Assembly: GCA_913042895.1 (NCBI GenBank)
Contig: CAJWMQ010000004.1
Coordinates: 1-49,371, forward strand
Origin: an uncultured Verrucomicrobiales bacterium
GTDB lineage: Bacteria > Verrucomicrobiota > Verrucomicrobiia > Limisphaerales > UBA1100
DNA length: 49,371 nt
Direction: 5' to 3'
Position 1 is the first letter of the stretch, and each line of letters begins with the position of its first letter. This document shows, in pieces, positions 17,517 through 26,226 of this stretch. The position numbers were made by a program, and so were the translations under genes. The notes under the pieces were generated by a model, which worked only from the letters and a program-made list of their open reading frames with translations, was not told the origin of the DNA and did no database searches.

Positions 17517-18814
17517 TGAGTGATGACACTAAGGAGACGCCGGCCAAGTGGTATCACGGCATCACTAAATATCAGTGGCTGATTCTTGCCATCGCCTGCG
17601 CAGGCTGGATCTTTGATGTTTATGAGGGGCAAATTTTCAATATCACCCGGGGTGACATGCTCAATGATCTGCTCTCTGGTATTGAGGATGAGGCGGCCAA
17701 AAAGGCGGCGATTGATAAGTGGGGTGACTGGTTTTTGGCTGCTTTTCTCCTCGGCGGGACGGCCGGTGGTTTGTTGTTTGGTTCGTTGGCTGATCGCTAC
17801 GGTCGCCGTCCGATAATGATCGCCACCATCTTGACCTACTCGGTCTTTGCTGGCCTCACATATTTCGCAACTGAATTGTGGCAGGTGGCGACGTTACGTT
17901 TTTTTGTGGCTATGGGGGTTGGTGGAGAATGGGCCGTGGCAGCAGCCTTGGTCGCCGAGGTGTTCCCAAAACATGCTCGGACACATGCTTCCGGGATTTT
18001 CCATGCTTCAAGTGTGGTAGGTACTTGGATGGCTGCGATCGCGGGAATCGCTGTGGGCACACAGTGGCGCCTGGCGTATCTGATTGGCGTCATCCCGGCG
18101 TTATTGGTGGTGTGGGTGCGCGCGAAGGTAAAAGAACCAGAGGGCTGGAAAGATGCCCAAAAGAACAAGAACGAACAGGCGGGAAGTTACTTAGATTTAT
18201 TCGGCGACGCCCGTTGGCGGAAACACGCATTGCTCGGCATGGCCCTAGCAGCGGTAGGCTTGGCTAGTTTTTGGGCTGTGGGTGTTGCTACTCAGGGTCT
18301 TGCAAAAAATATGCTGCTTGCTGAGGGTGTGACTGAGGCCGCGGCAGCTTCAAAGGCAAAATTCGCGTATGGCATTGTGCAAACGGTAGGAGCTGGAGTG
18401 GGTCTGCTTTCGTTTGGGCCGTTATGTGCGTGGCTGGGGCGACGCCAGGCATTTGTCTTTGGGCACATCGGCGCTTTCTTGATTGTGCCCATTACCTGTT
18501 ATTTGCCGCAAACGTATGATCAGTTGTTGTTTATCCTGCCGGTGTTCGGGTTTTTCACATTATGTATGCACGCGGGGTACGCTGTTTATTTTCCGGAACT
18601 ATTTCCCAACCATCTCCGGGCGACGGGGACCAGTTTCTGTTTCAATGTTGGGCGTATTGTGGCGGCCCCAATGTTGATCCTCTCGGGAATGGTTAAGGCT
18701 ATGGAAGGCATTAACACACAGCTGGCCCTGAGCCTATTGGCGACGACGTTCTTGTTAGGCTTGGTGGTCGTGGCGTTTCTACCGGAAACCAAGGGGCAGG
18801 ATTTGCCGGAGTGA
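17516..18814 (+). CDS. MFS transporter
   Basis: 432 residues, about twelve membrane helices. Major facilitator signature motif A between helices 2 and 3 (GSLADRYGRRP), a charged central loop (KVKEPEGWKDAQKNK) and the end-of-half motif LPETKGQ near the C-terminus, as in the sugar/organic-acid porter branches. The N-terminal WIFDVYEGQIFNITRGDM helix carries acidic residues, which suggests proton coupling. The substrate is not predictable. Translationally coupled to the lipoprotein upstream. Its stop is immediately adjacent to the stop of the convergent glycosidase-like gene, with no gap at all. Confidence 0.92.
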   Translation: MSDDTKETPAKWYHGITKYQWLILAIACAGWIFDVYEGQIFNITRGDMLNDLLSGIEDEAAKKAAIDKWGDWFLAAFLLGGTAGGLLFGSLADRYGRRPIMIATILTYSVFAGLTYFATELWQVATLRFFVAMGVGGEWAVAAALVAEVFPKHARTHASGIFHASSVVGTWMAAIAGIAVGTQWRLAYLIGVIPALLVVWVRAKVKEPEGWKDAQKNKNEQAGSYLDLFGDARWRKHALLGMALAAVGLASFWAVGVATQGLAKNMLLAEGVTEAAAASKAKFAYGIVQTVGAGVGLLSFGPLCAWLGRRQAFVFGHIGAFLIVPITCYLPQTYDQLLFILPVFGFFTLCMHAGYAVYFPELFPNHLRATGTSFCFNVGRIVAAPMLILSGMVKAMEGINTQLALSLLATTFLLGLVVVAFLPETKGQDLPE

Positions 18815-19789
18815 TTATTCGAGGGTAAAGCCGGCGGCGGGAAAGGTGGTCATCCGCATTTCGTGGGAGCCGTTGGCGCGGGTGAGTTCGTAAAGAAATC
18901 GGATGTCGTCGCCGTGGGGTTGGGCATCGATGTAACGCAACGAACCTGTGGTGTGTGGGCTGGTAATGCACGGTCCTTCCGGGGTGAGCACGGTCCAGTT
19001 TTTCAAATCCTCAGAAACAGCTAGGCCGGTGCGTTCCTCATAGTTTTGGTGGTGTCCTTCGCTACCATCGTAAAAGGCGTAATATTTGCCGTTGAGAGGC
19101 AGCACGCTGTTGATGCGGCGGCAGTATTTATCCCAAGCCGTGTCGCCTTCGGGCTGAAGGACGATGCCTTGCCACTCCCACTCGTCCAGATTATCCGAGG
19201 TGGCCAGGGCAGTGGCGCTAACGCATTCGCCGGTATTAAAAATATCCAGAGTATTGTGTGAGCTGTCGCTGGTCGCGGCGGTGTTGATAGCCACACTGAG
19301 GAACATGGAGTAGTGGTCATTCTCTTCAAGAATCCACGGATCCTTCACGCCTTCTAAACCTAGATCGGCAGCGGTGAACAGGCGTTTCGTGTTAGCGGGA
19401 TCCAGATCCGAGATGGTATCGGCAGTGTTGACAGTAGTGCACCAGCGGCCGTCCTCGGGTGCCACGTAACTGGTGAAATAGCGGAAGCGACCATCGGCAC
19501 CGCGGCGGAGGGTGCTTTTCTCGATGGACGCGGATTCGTAAGCGTCCTTGTGCACGCTCCAAATATCCTCAAAGGTCTTAAAATCAGTGGTCTTGGCAAT
19601 GCGTGATTCACCGCCGCGATCAGGTTCCACGCCGCGCGGTCGTCGGATGCGGTAGCAAATGTAACCCGCTTGATCGGTGTCATCCCAGACCCAACCGGGC
19701 GCGCCAGCCCAGTAGCCTTGTTCGTCGCCTACGGGTTCGCGGACGAGGTCGCCGTTGAGGAGGGCGTCGTTAATCGGATGTTTGCTCAT
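18815..19789 (-). CDS. Glycosidase-like protein, predicted five-bladed beta-propeller (GH43/GH32-like)
   Basis: 324 residues with no signal peptide. The repeated propeller-blade pattern (YWAGAPGWVWDD, RFRYFTSYV, KDPWILEENDHYSMF, NGKYYAFYDGSEGHH, IRFLYELTRANG) resembles GH43/GH32/GH130-type folds, which act on arabino-, fructo-, xylo- or manno-oligosaccharides. Candidate acidic residues exist (D in KDPWI, E in GSEGHH), but I cannot assign the catalytic pair or the substrate. It is the second gene of a pair: the upstream Gfo/Idh oxidoreductase overlaps its start by 4 bp, so the two probably act on the same sugar in the cytoplasm. Confidence 0.7.
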   Translation of the reverse strand: MSKHPINDALLNGDLVREPVGDEQGYWAGAPGWVWDDTDQAGYICYRIRRPRGVEPDRGGESRIAKTTDFKTFEDIWSVHKDAYESASIEKSTLRRGADGRFRYFTSYVAPEDGRWCTTVNTADTISDLDPANTKRLFTAADLGLEGVKDPWILEENDHYSMFLSVAINTAATSDSSHNTLDIFNTGECVSATALATSDNLDEWEWQGIVLQPEGDTAWDKYCRRINSVLPLNGKYYAFYDGSEGHHQNYEERTGLAVSEDLKNWTVLTPEGPCITSPHTTGSLRYIDAQPHGDDIRFLYELTRANGSHEMRMTTFPAAGFTLE

Positions 19790-20832
19790 TGGATTGTAAT
19801 TATTTTTCGTTTGCGGATGGATTCCTCGGCAGCGATGGCCAGCAACGTACCGTCGATCGTGTTGGCCACGGAGGTTAACGGCGCTTGGCCTGTACGGACG
19901 GCTTTAATAAACGCCGGATGCATTTCCGCAAAGCCCAAATGTCCGCCCCAACCGACGCCGCGTTTAGCTTTCACGCGAATCACGCGCGGCGCGCCTTTGC
20001 GTTTGCCGTTTTCCCAATGGAGGATTTGCAGGTTGTCCAGATCGGTCTGCAGCACGCCGGTTTCGCCCACGACGCCCATCTCGAGTGTCTCCTTGGGCGG
20101 CTCGTGCGCGAACAGGCTAAGATGCAGCGTACCCTTGGCTCCATTGACGTATTCCCAGCTGGCGGTGGCGTGGTCATGCACCTGATTGGTGCCCGGAATG
20201 ACACGGTTCACGGCGTTGCTGCCGAAGGCACTGACGCGCTTGGGGCGCGCGTCGAGCCACCAGTTCATTAAATCGAAGTGATGACAATTCTTGTCCACGA
20301 GGCAGCCGCCGCTCTTGCGGCGATCCTGAATCCAGTCACGGCTTTTTGGCTGGAAGGGGCCTCGGAACTCCTTGCACCAGGTCATGTGCGGTATGCCGAC
20401 GGCGCCGCGGTCGATCAAATTTTTGATCTTCGCGAAATACGCCGAGTAGCGCAGCTCATGGCCTATCATCAACACGCGATCGCTCTTTTGCGTTGCCCGG
20501 AGCAGTTTCCGGCATTCGGCGGCCGTGATGCCCACAGGCTTTTCCAGGAAAACATGTTTACCGGCCTTCATGGCCTCCAGCGTCAACGGCACATGTGTGA
20601 AGTTGGGCGAGGAAATCACGACGGCGTCCAGATCAGATTGGATGAGGTCGGATTCCTTTTTATGCAGGGCCATGTCCGGCGCGACCTCCAGTGCGCGCTG
20701 GATGCGCTCCGGATTACTGGCGCATAGGGCGACGGCCTCGGCTTGCCCGCGACATTCCTGATGGAAGAGCTGTAGATGACTGTAGCCCATGGCGCCTACC
20801 CCGATAAAACCCATGCGAACCTTGCGTGCCAT
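19786..20832 (-). CDS. Gfo/Idh/MocA family oxidoreductase
   Basis: 348-residue NAD(P)-dependent sugar or cyclitol dehydrogenase. Rossmann motif GFIGVGAMGYSHL near the N-terminus, the family's EKPVG motif with the catalytic-site Lys, and a GGCLVDKNCHHFDLMNWW segment in the C-terminal domain with the candidate catalytic His. The ATG at 20832 (MARKVRMGFIG) is chosen because it starts right at the Rossmann strand; a TTG at 20868 would add 12 unconserved residues. It overlaps the glycosidase-like gene by 4 bp (ATGA). Members oxidise or reduce sugar hydroxyls; the exact substrate is unknown. Confidence 0.92.
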   Translation of the reverse strand: MARKVRMGFIGVGAMGYSHLQLFHQECRGQAEAVALCASNPERIQRALEVAPDMALHKKESDLIQSDLDAVVISSPNFTHVPLTLEAMKAGKHVFLEKPVGITAAECRKLLRATQKSDRVLMIGHELRYSAYFAKIKNLIDRGAVGIPHMTWCKEFRGPFQPKSRDWIQDRRKSGGCLVDKNCHHFDLMNWWLDARPKRVSAFGSNAVNRVIPGTNQVHDHATASWEYVNGAKGTLHLSLFAHEPPKETLEMGVVGETGVLQTDLDNLQILHWENGKRKGAPRVIRVKAKRGVGWGGHLGFAEMHPAFIKAVRTGQAPLTSVANTIDGTLLAIAAEESIRKRKIITIQ

Positions 20833-20908
20833 GTCGGGACTCTGCCTGACGGAATGCCGTGTCTGCAAGCATGAGTACGTATAAGTGGGTTGTGAGGATC
20901 AACCGCCA

Positions 20909-20937
20909 TTGACTAGGGGGCATTAAACCCGTTTCAT
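20909..20937 (+). promoter_or_regulatory. Candidate promoter for threonine synthase, leaderless spacing
   Basis: TTGACT (20909-20914), 17 bp, then a weak -10 TTTCAT (20932-20937), which ends 5 nt before the ATG at 20943. No SD is present. The -10 is poor, so this is tentative. Confidence 0.35.
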
Positions 20938-20942
20938 CGCGG

Positions 20943-22169
20943 ATGCCTTTCGTTACACATCTGGAATGTGCCTATTGCGATCAAGATTTTCCGGCTGGAG
21001 AAGTGCATGGTCTTTGCACTAGCTGTAACCGGCCACTCTGGGTGCGTTATGATCTGGATCAGGTTAAGCAAGAGTTCCCAAAGAAGGCGCTTTTTGGGCG
21101 GCCGCCCACTTTGTGGCGTTATCTCGAGCTACTACCGCTGGAGGATCCGGCAAACATCGTTTCCCTAACCGAAACCATCACACCCATTCTTCCGGCCAAA
21201 CGTTTGGGTGCAGAGTTCGGGTTGGAGAATTTATTGATCAAAGACGAAAGCCGCCTGCCCACCGGCAGTTTCAAAGCGCGTGGGATGGCGATGGCGGTCA
21301 CCATGGCAAACGAACTGGGCCTGAAACGGTTGGCAACGCCTACAGCTGGGAATGCCGGTGGCGCACTGGCGGCGTATGCGGCCCGGGCCGGGATGGAGTC
21401 CTGGGTGCTCATGCCTGAAGATACGCCGGTGATTAACCAGAAGGAATGTCTGCTGCACGGCGCCAAGGTGTTTGCGGTAAACGGGCTGATTGATGATTGC
21501 GGCCGGTTGATTCGAGAGGGCATAAAGGAGATGGGGTGGTTTGATGTCTCGACCCTCAAGGAGCCGTATCGGATCGAGGGCAAGAAAACGATGGGGCTGG
21601 AATTGGCGGAACAGTTTGAGTGGGAACTGCCCGATTGGATTTTGTATCCCACCGGTGGCGGTACGGGCCTGATCGGTATGTGGAAGGCGTTTGACGAATT
21701 GGAAACGTTGGGTTGGCTCAAGAGTGGCAAACGACCGAAGATGGTTTCCTGTCAAAGCGACGGGTGTGCCCCGATTGTGCAGGCGTTTGAATCCGGCGCC
21801 CGCCATGCCAAGCGGGTGGACAATGCCGCTACGGTGGCTAGTGGCCTGCGTGTGCCGCAAGCGGTCGGGGATTTTATGATTCTCGAAGTCGTGCGCGATA
21901 GCGGCGGTGTGGCCATGAGCGCGCCTGAAGGTGATATTTCTAATTGGATGCAGTTGGCCAATTCCATGGAGGGCATCGCTGTGTGCCCGGAAACAGCCGT
22001 GTGCCTCGGCGTGTTGGATCAGTTAATGGGGCAGGGGAAGATCCAGCCCAAGGACCGCGTGCTGGTGTTTAATACCGGCGCGGCGCAGAAATATCCGGAA
22101 AGTGTGGCGGCGGAGTTACCTCGAATCGATATGAACCAGCCGATCGACTGGGGCAATTTAACGGGATAA
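20943..22169 (+). CDS. thrC: Threonine synthase
   Basis: 408-residue PLP enzyme converting O-phosphohomoserine to threonine. The N-terminal zinc ribbon has C9, C12, C25 and C28, the form found in archaeal and many bacterial class II-like enzymes. The PLP lysine is K111 in TGSFKARGMAMAV, preceded by IKDESRLP; the phosphate-binding loop is PTAGNAGGALAAYAA; PTGGGTGLIGMWKA follows. The length is normal. It stands alone between divergent and convergent neighbours, and its stop directly abuts that of lysS. No SD precedes the ATG. Confidence 0.95.
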   Translation: MPFVTHLECAYCDQDFPAGEVHGLCTSCNRPLWVRYDLDQVKQEFPKKALFGRPPTLWRYLELLPLEDPANIVSLTETITPILPAKRLGAEFGLENLLIKDESRLPTGSFKARGMAMAVTMANELGLKRLATPTAGNAGGALAAYAARAGMESWVLMPEDTPVINQKECLLHGAKVFAVNGLIDDCGRLIREGIKEMGWFDVSTLKEPYRIEGKKTMGLELAEQFEWELPDWILYPTGGGTGLIGMWKAFDELETLGWLKSGKRPKMVSCQSDGCAPIVQAFESGARHAKRVDNAATVASGLRVPQAVGDFMILEVVRDSGGVAMSAPEGDISNWMQLANSMEGIAVCPETAVCLGVLDQLMGQGKIQPKDRVLVFNTGAAQKYPESVAAELPRIDMNQPIDWGNLTG

Positions 22170-23627
22170 CTATTCTTCGCGCGGCTTTAGTTGCGGAAAG
22201 AGGATCACGTCGCGGATACTTTCCTGGCCGAGGAGCATGATGCAAAGGCGATCGATGCCGATGCCGATGCCACCGGCGGGCGGCATGCCGTGCTCCAGCG
22301 CCACGAGAAAATCTTCATCTAACTTCTGCTGTTCACCGCCGGCCTGTTGCTCAAGGCGTTCGCGTTGTTCGATGGGGTTGTTTTGCTCCGTGTAGGCCGG
22401 GGCAATTTCCTGGCCATTGATGCAGCACTCAAAGACCTCCACGCAATCGGGATCTTCGGGCGATAGCTTTGCGAGTGGAACGAGTTCCTTGGGGAGGTGA
22501 GTGACGAATGTCGGTTGTATGAGTGTGGGTTCGATGAGTTTTTCGAACACCGCATTGGTCACCTCGAAATCTGCCTCTTCCGGGTCGACCTCAATCTTAA
22601 GTTCCTCCGTGGCGCGAGCGCGGCGTTGTTCTGTCGTGAGCTCGAACCAATCGTTTCCGGCCTTTTCTCGGACCAGATCCTTATACTTTGCGCGCCGCCA
22701 GTCGGGCGTGAGGTCAATCGTCTTGGTGACATTGCCTTCCTCGTCCTTTTGCTCAATGACCATTGTGCCAAGCACTTTCTCGGACACGTGACAGATCATC
22801 GATTGCAGGAGCTCCATCATGGTTTCGTAATCGCCGTAAGCCTCGTAGGCCTCGAGCATGGTGAACTCCGGGTTATGCCGGCGCGAGATGCCTTCGTTGC
22901 GGAAGTTTCGGCCGATCTCAAATACTCGATCAATGCCGCCAACCAGCAGACGTTTAAGGTACAGCTCCAGAGCAATGCGCATAAAGAAGTCGCGCCCAAA
23001 GGTGTTGTGATGCGTGACGAAAGGCCGCGCGGCGGCACCGCCAGGGATGGCCTGCATTATGGGCGTCTCCACCTCCACATAGCCCCGTTCGTTGAGGAAA
23101 TTGCGAATCTCGCGAATGATCGTACTGCGCTTCAGAAACGTATCCCGCACCTTATCGTTGGCAATCAGATCAAGATAGCGCTGGCGATAGCGGAGTTCCT
23201 GATCGGCGAGGCCGTGCCATTTATCGGGCGGTGGGCGCAGGGATTTAGCGAGCACGACATAATCGGTGACCTTCACGCTGATCTCGCCGGTCTTGGTGGT
23301 AAACAGCGCGCCGTTGGCACCTACGAAATCCGCCAGATCGAGCCCCTTGAAAATCTTGAACGCCTCTTCCCCGACATCGTTTTTGCGGATGAACAACTGG
23401 ATACTGCCGCTGGTGTCCTTGATGTGTGCGAAAATGGTTTTGCCCATCTCCCGTTTGGAAACCAGCCGGCCAGCGACAGCCACAAGTCGTTCCTCCTCGT
23501 AGTTTGCCTTAGCCGCTCCGCAGGTTTCGCTGGGGGTAAACTTGTTGGCAAACGGATCAATACCGGCCTCCGCCAGAGCAGCGAGGTTGGCGCGGCGTTG
23601 TTCGATGAGTTGATTCGTGTCTTCCAC
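22170..23627 (-). CDS. lysS: Lysyl-tRNA synthetase (class II)
   Basis: 485 residues. An N-terminal OB-fold anticodon-binding domain (about 50-150, VAVAGRLVSKREMGKTIF) is followed by the class II catalytic core: motif 1 near VEVETPIMQAIPGGAAARPF, motif 2 FEIGRNFRNEGISRRHNPEFT and motif 3 GGIGIGIDRLCIMLLG. It charges tRNA-Lys. The start is a GTG at 23627 (VEDTNQLIEQRR), since no upstream ATG exists; no SD is visible. The gene stands alone, convergent with thrC and divergent from the sulfatase. Confidence 0.96.
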   Translation of the reverse strand: MEDTNQLIEQRRANLAALAEAGIDPFANKFTPSETCGAAKANYEEERLVAVAGRLVSKREMGKTIFAHIKDTSGSIQLFIRKNDVGEEAFKIFKGLDLADFVGANGALFTTKTGEISVKVTDYVVLAKSLRPPPDKWHGLADQELRYRQRYLDLIANDKVRDTFLKRSTIIREIRNFLNERGYVEVETPIMQAIPGGAAARPFVTHHNTFGRDFFMRIALELYLKRLLVGGIDRVFEIGRNFRNEGISRRHNPEFTMLEAYEAYGDYETMMELLQSMICHVSEKVLGTMVIEQKDEEGNVTKTIDLTPDWRRAKYKDLVREKAGNDWFELTTEQRRARATEELKIEVDPEEADFEVTNAVFEKLIEPTLIQPTFVTHLPKELVPLAKLSPEDPDCVEVFECCINGQEIAPAYTEQNNPIEQRERLEQQAGGEQQKLDEDFLVALEHGMPPAGGIGIGIDRLCIMLLGQESIRDVILFPQLKPREE

Positions 23628-23674
23628 GGGGGCAAATCAATACGGATTGCGCGCGAAAGTGCAACCCTTTGTGG

Positions 23675-23704
23675 TTGAAACTTGGCCCAATCCCCTTGAA
23701 GAAT
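23675..23704 (+). promoter_or_regulatory. Candidate promoter for the sulfatase, leaderless spacing
   Basis: TTGAAA (23675-23680), an 18-bp spacer, and AAGAAT (23699-23704), followed by CGCGG and the ATG at 23710. The 5-nt distance and the absence of an SD match the thrC start, which has the same CGCGG-ATG junction. Confidence 0.35.
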
Positions 23705-23709
23705 CGCGG

Positions 23710-25200
23710 ATGCGATTTGTTTTCACTTTTGTTGCGTTTTGTTTCTGTGTGATTGCCGCTCAGGCGGAATTGGCCGGGAGCCGACCTAATTTGGTGCTGA
23801 TCATTGCCGATGATATGGCTTGGGATGACTGTAGCTTGTACGGAAACAAGGGTTTGCCGACACCGAATATTGACCGGATGGCGGCGGAAGGAATGCGGTT
23901 TGACCGGGCGTTTCTGACCATCAGCTCCTGCAGCCCCAGTCGCGCTAGCATCATCACCGGTCGATATCCACACCAAACTGATGCCGAACAGTTGCACTGG
24001 CCGATCCCCAAGGAGCAGATCACCTTTTCTGAACGCCTCATGAAGGCGGGTTATTGGACCGCTTCGGTGGGGAAATTTCACATGGGCGAAGCGATGAAAA
24101 ATCGGTTCGATAAAGTGATCGAAGCGGACATGAGTGGATTCATCGCGAGCGCCAAGGGCACGTTTCAGGAATCCGCCAAGGGCGATGCCAAGAGTGGTGC
24201 CAGCGAATGGGTACGGACGCTCAAGGAACGCCCCAATAATAAGCCGTTCTTCCTGTGGTTGGCTGCGCTCGATCCGCACCGGCCGTATGATCAAAAGATT
24301 CTCAAGAACCCAACGAAACCCAGGGACGTGACGTTGCCGCCGTACGTGCCAGATACGCCGGAGGTGCGTGGTGATTACGCATTGTATTACGATGAGATTC
24401 GCCGGTTGGATCGGTTTGTTGGCGAAGTATTGGCTGAGCTAAAGCGACAGAAGGTCGATGACAATACGCTGGTAATGTTTATCAGCGACAATGGTCGGCC
24501 GATGCCGCGGGATAAGACGACTCTGTATGACAGCGGCGTGCGCACGCCATGGATTGTTCGCTGGCCCGCCAAGGTCAAGGCCGGCACGGTGAACCCGAAT
24601 CTCGTGAGTTCCGTGGATATTGCGCGGACCTTCATGGATTTGGCGGGAGCTAAATACGGGGATACTTTCGTGGGCAAGAGCTTTGCGCCGATGCTGGAAA
24701 ATCCTAAGGCCAGCATTCGCGATTTTGCCTTTGGGGAAAAGAACTGGCATGATTTCTCCGACCGTTGCCGATATGTGCGCGATGAGCGGTTTAAATACAT
24801 CCGCAATTTTTATCCGCACTATCCGAACACGCCCTCTGCCGATGCGTTGCGCAGCCCGGTCTTTCGCACCATGCAAAAGCTGCGCGACTCTGGGAAACTG
24901 AACGCGGCCCAAATGAATTGTTTTATCAAGCCGCGTCCGAAGGAGGAATTGTACGATCTGGAAAACGACCCGTATGAACTCAATAATCTGGCCGGCAAGC
25001 CGCAATACGTCACGCACTTGAAGCGTTTGCGGGCGGAATTGAAGGGCTGGCAAAAACGCACGGACGACCGCGAGCCGGAATTCGAGGCACCGGATGAATT
25101 TGATCGCGAGACCTGCCTGCCGCTACCTGTGCGTCATCGTCCGCGGGCCTCCAAGGCGGAGATGTTAAAGCAGTTTCGGGAAAAGGGCCGCATCGAATAG
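23710..25200 (+). CDS. Secreted sulfatase
   Basis: 496 residues. The signal peptide (MRFVFTFVAFCFCVIAAQA) indicates export. Type I sulfatase signature CSPSRASIITGRYP with Cys74, which must be oxidised to formylglycine. Metal-ligand aspartates lie in LIIADDMAWDD and in FISDNGRPM, and the C-terminal sub-domain carries ELYDLENDPYELNNLA. The family hydrolyses sulfate esters on polysaccharides such as carrageenan or fucoidan; the precise target is unknown. The ATG at 23710 is chosen because it begins the signal peptide; an in-frame GTG at 23617 would add 31 residues overlapping lysS. The Dabb-domain gene follows after 48 bp. Confidence 0.93.
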   Translation: MRFVFTFVAFCFCVIAAQAELAGSRPNLVLIIADDMAWDDCSLYGNKGLPTPNIDRMAAEGMRFDRAFLTISSCSPSRASIITGRYPHQTDAEQLHWPIPKEQITFSERLMKAGYWTASVGKFHMGEAMKNRFDKVIEADMSGFIASAKGTFQESAKGDAKSGASEWVRTLKERPNNKPFFLWLAALDPHRPYDQKILKNPTKPRDVTLPPYVPDTPEVRGDYALYYDEIRRLDRFVGEVLAELKRQKVDDNTLVMFISDNGRPMPRDKTTLYDSGVRTPWIVRWPAKVKAGTVNPNLVSSVDIARTFMDLAGAKYGDTFVGKSFAPMLENPKASIRDFAFGEKNWHDFSDRCRYVRDERFKYIRNFYPHYPNTPSADALRSPVFRTMQKLRDSGKLNAAQMNCFIKPRPKEELYDLENDPYELNNLAGKPQYVTHLKRLRAELKGWQKRTDDREPEFEAPDEFDRETCLPLPVRHRPRASKAEMLKQFREKGRIE

Positions 25201-25248
25201 TTGAAACGCATTGCGGCCTGCATCTTGGATCGGTAGCCTCCCGGCGTC

Positions 25249-25653
25249 ATGATTTATTGTACCAAGCGCCTTGCCTTGTGCCTGATGGCGATCGTTGCTT
25301 TTGGGTTCACCCCGCAAACCATGGAAGCTAAAGAAAAAAAGAACCGTGTGTTGCGACATGTGGTGTGTTTCAAATTCAAGGACACCGCAAAAGCTTCTGA
25401 AGTGGATGTGGTTGTGAAGGCGTTTGCCGCTCTGGAAAAAAAGATTGCAGCCATCAAGGATTTTGAGATGGGCACGAATAATAGCCCTGAGGGATTGGAT
25501 AAGGGGTTCACGCATTGTTTCGTGGTGACCTTTGACGATGAACAGGGCCGTAAGGAATACCTGCCCCATCCGGAGCACAAGAAATTCGTGGGACTGCTGA
25601 AGCCCATTCTCGACGACGTGTTTGTCATCGATTACTGGGCAGCGGCGGATTAG
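25249..25653 (+). CDS. Exported Dabb (stress-responsive alpha/beta barrel) domain protein
   Basis: 134 residues. A signal peptide (MIYCTKRLALCLMAIVAFGF, cleavage probably after MEA) is followed by a single Dabb domain: LRHVVCFKFKDTAK, a central helix VVKAFAALEKKI, FTHCFVVTFDDEQGR, then YLPHPEHKKFV and VFVIDYWA. Dabb proteins are small dimeric ferredoxin-like barrels of mostly unknown role; exported versions are common in planctomycetes and verrucomicrobia. No SD precedes the ATG. The last 4 bp overlap the stop of the convergent FHA gene. Confidence 0.88.
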   Translation: MIYCTKRLALCLMAIVAFGFTPQTMEAKEKKNRVLRHVVCFKFKDTAKASEVDVVVKAFAALEKKIAAIKDFEMGTNNSPEGLDKGFTHCFVVTFDDEQGRKEYLPHPEHKKFVGLLKPILDDVFVIDYWAAAD

Positions 25654-26156
25654 CCCTGAAGTAGCGTCATTACCAATGCGACTATCGCAACGATGCCGAT
25701 GACGGTGATGACGATGATGTAAATTTTCACCCAACCGGATTTGCGGGTCTTAAAGGGGGACGCGCTGGGGTCGGCGGAGCCAAAATCACTGGGTTCGATG
25801 GCCTTTGGAGTATTGGATATGACGGCTGTTTCCCGTTTCATGCTTTCCACGGCGTTGGGGTCATCCACCAATTGGAAATGAATGCTGCCCGCCTGAAGGA
25901 TGTGGCCGGCGGATAAGGGGACCGGCTGGGCTTGGGCAATGGGTTGTTCGCTGACAAAGCTGCCATTCTGAGACCCTAAATCCTGATAAAAAATCTGTCC
26001 ATTTTCCACATCAAACTGACCATGTTGGGCAGAGATAGTTGAGTCGGGAACGAGAATGGTGGCGTCTCCCGCGGACCCCAGAACATGGGTGCCATCGGTT
26101 AACTCGAAAGGACCGCCTTGGGTTCCTTCGGTGATAATGTAGAGTAGCGTAGCCAT
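25650..26156 (-). CDS. FHA domain protein with C-terminal membrane anchor
   Basis: 168 residues. An N-terminal FHA-like domain (about 3-98: TEGTQGGPFELTDGTHVLGS, ISAQHGQF, DLGSQNGSFV) is followed by a polar linker and one C-terminal membrane helix (about 144-165, IYIIVITVIGIVAIVALVMT). FHA domains bind phosphothreonine, but the usual Arg in the GR motif is Ser here (LGSAGD), as in the FHA-kinase at 15463, so phosphate binding may be altered or lost. It has its own strong promoter. AGGAG lies 13 nt upstream of the ATG, longer than usual. It could be a partner of the kinases in this window. Confidence 0.88.
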   Translation of the reverse strand: MATLLYIITEGTQGGPFELTDGTHVLGSAGDATILVPDSTISAQHGQFDVENGQIFYQDLGSQNGSFVSEQPIAQAQPVPLSAGHILQAGSIHFQLVDDPNAVESMKRETAVISNTPKAIEPSDFGSADPSASPFKTRKSGWVKIYIIVITVIGIVAIVALVMTLLQG

Positions 26157-26194
26157 GCCTCAAACAACGCTCCTACTTTTCGGTCGGGCTTTTT

Positions 26195-26223
26195 TATATA
26201 AATAACTTTTTCAGGGGTGTCAA
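26195..26223 (-). promoter_or_regulatory. Strong sigma70-type promoter for the FHA membrane protein
   Basis: On the minus strand, a perfect -35 TTGACA (26223-26218), 17 bp, and -10 TATATA (26200-26195). It begins just after the carA stop codon, so the FHA gene can be expressed independently of carA. Confidence 0.7.
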
Positions 26224-26226
26224 GGG

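Noticed and set aside
22497-23678. Long open frame on the plus strand opposite lysS (393 codons)
   Set aside because: It is antisense to an unmistakable lysyl-tRNA synthetase, has no recognisable domain, and reflects the codon bias of the real gene.
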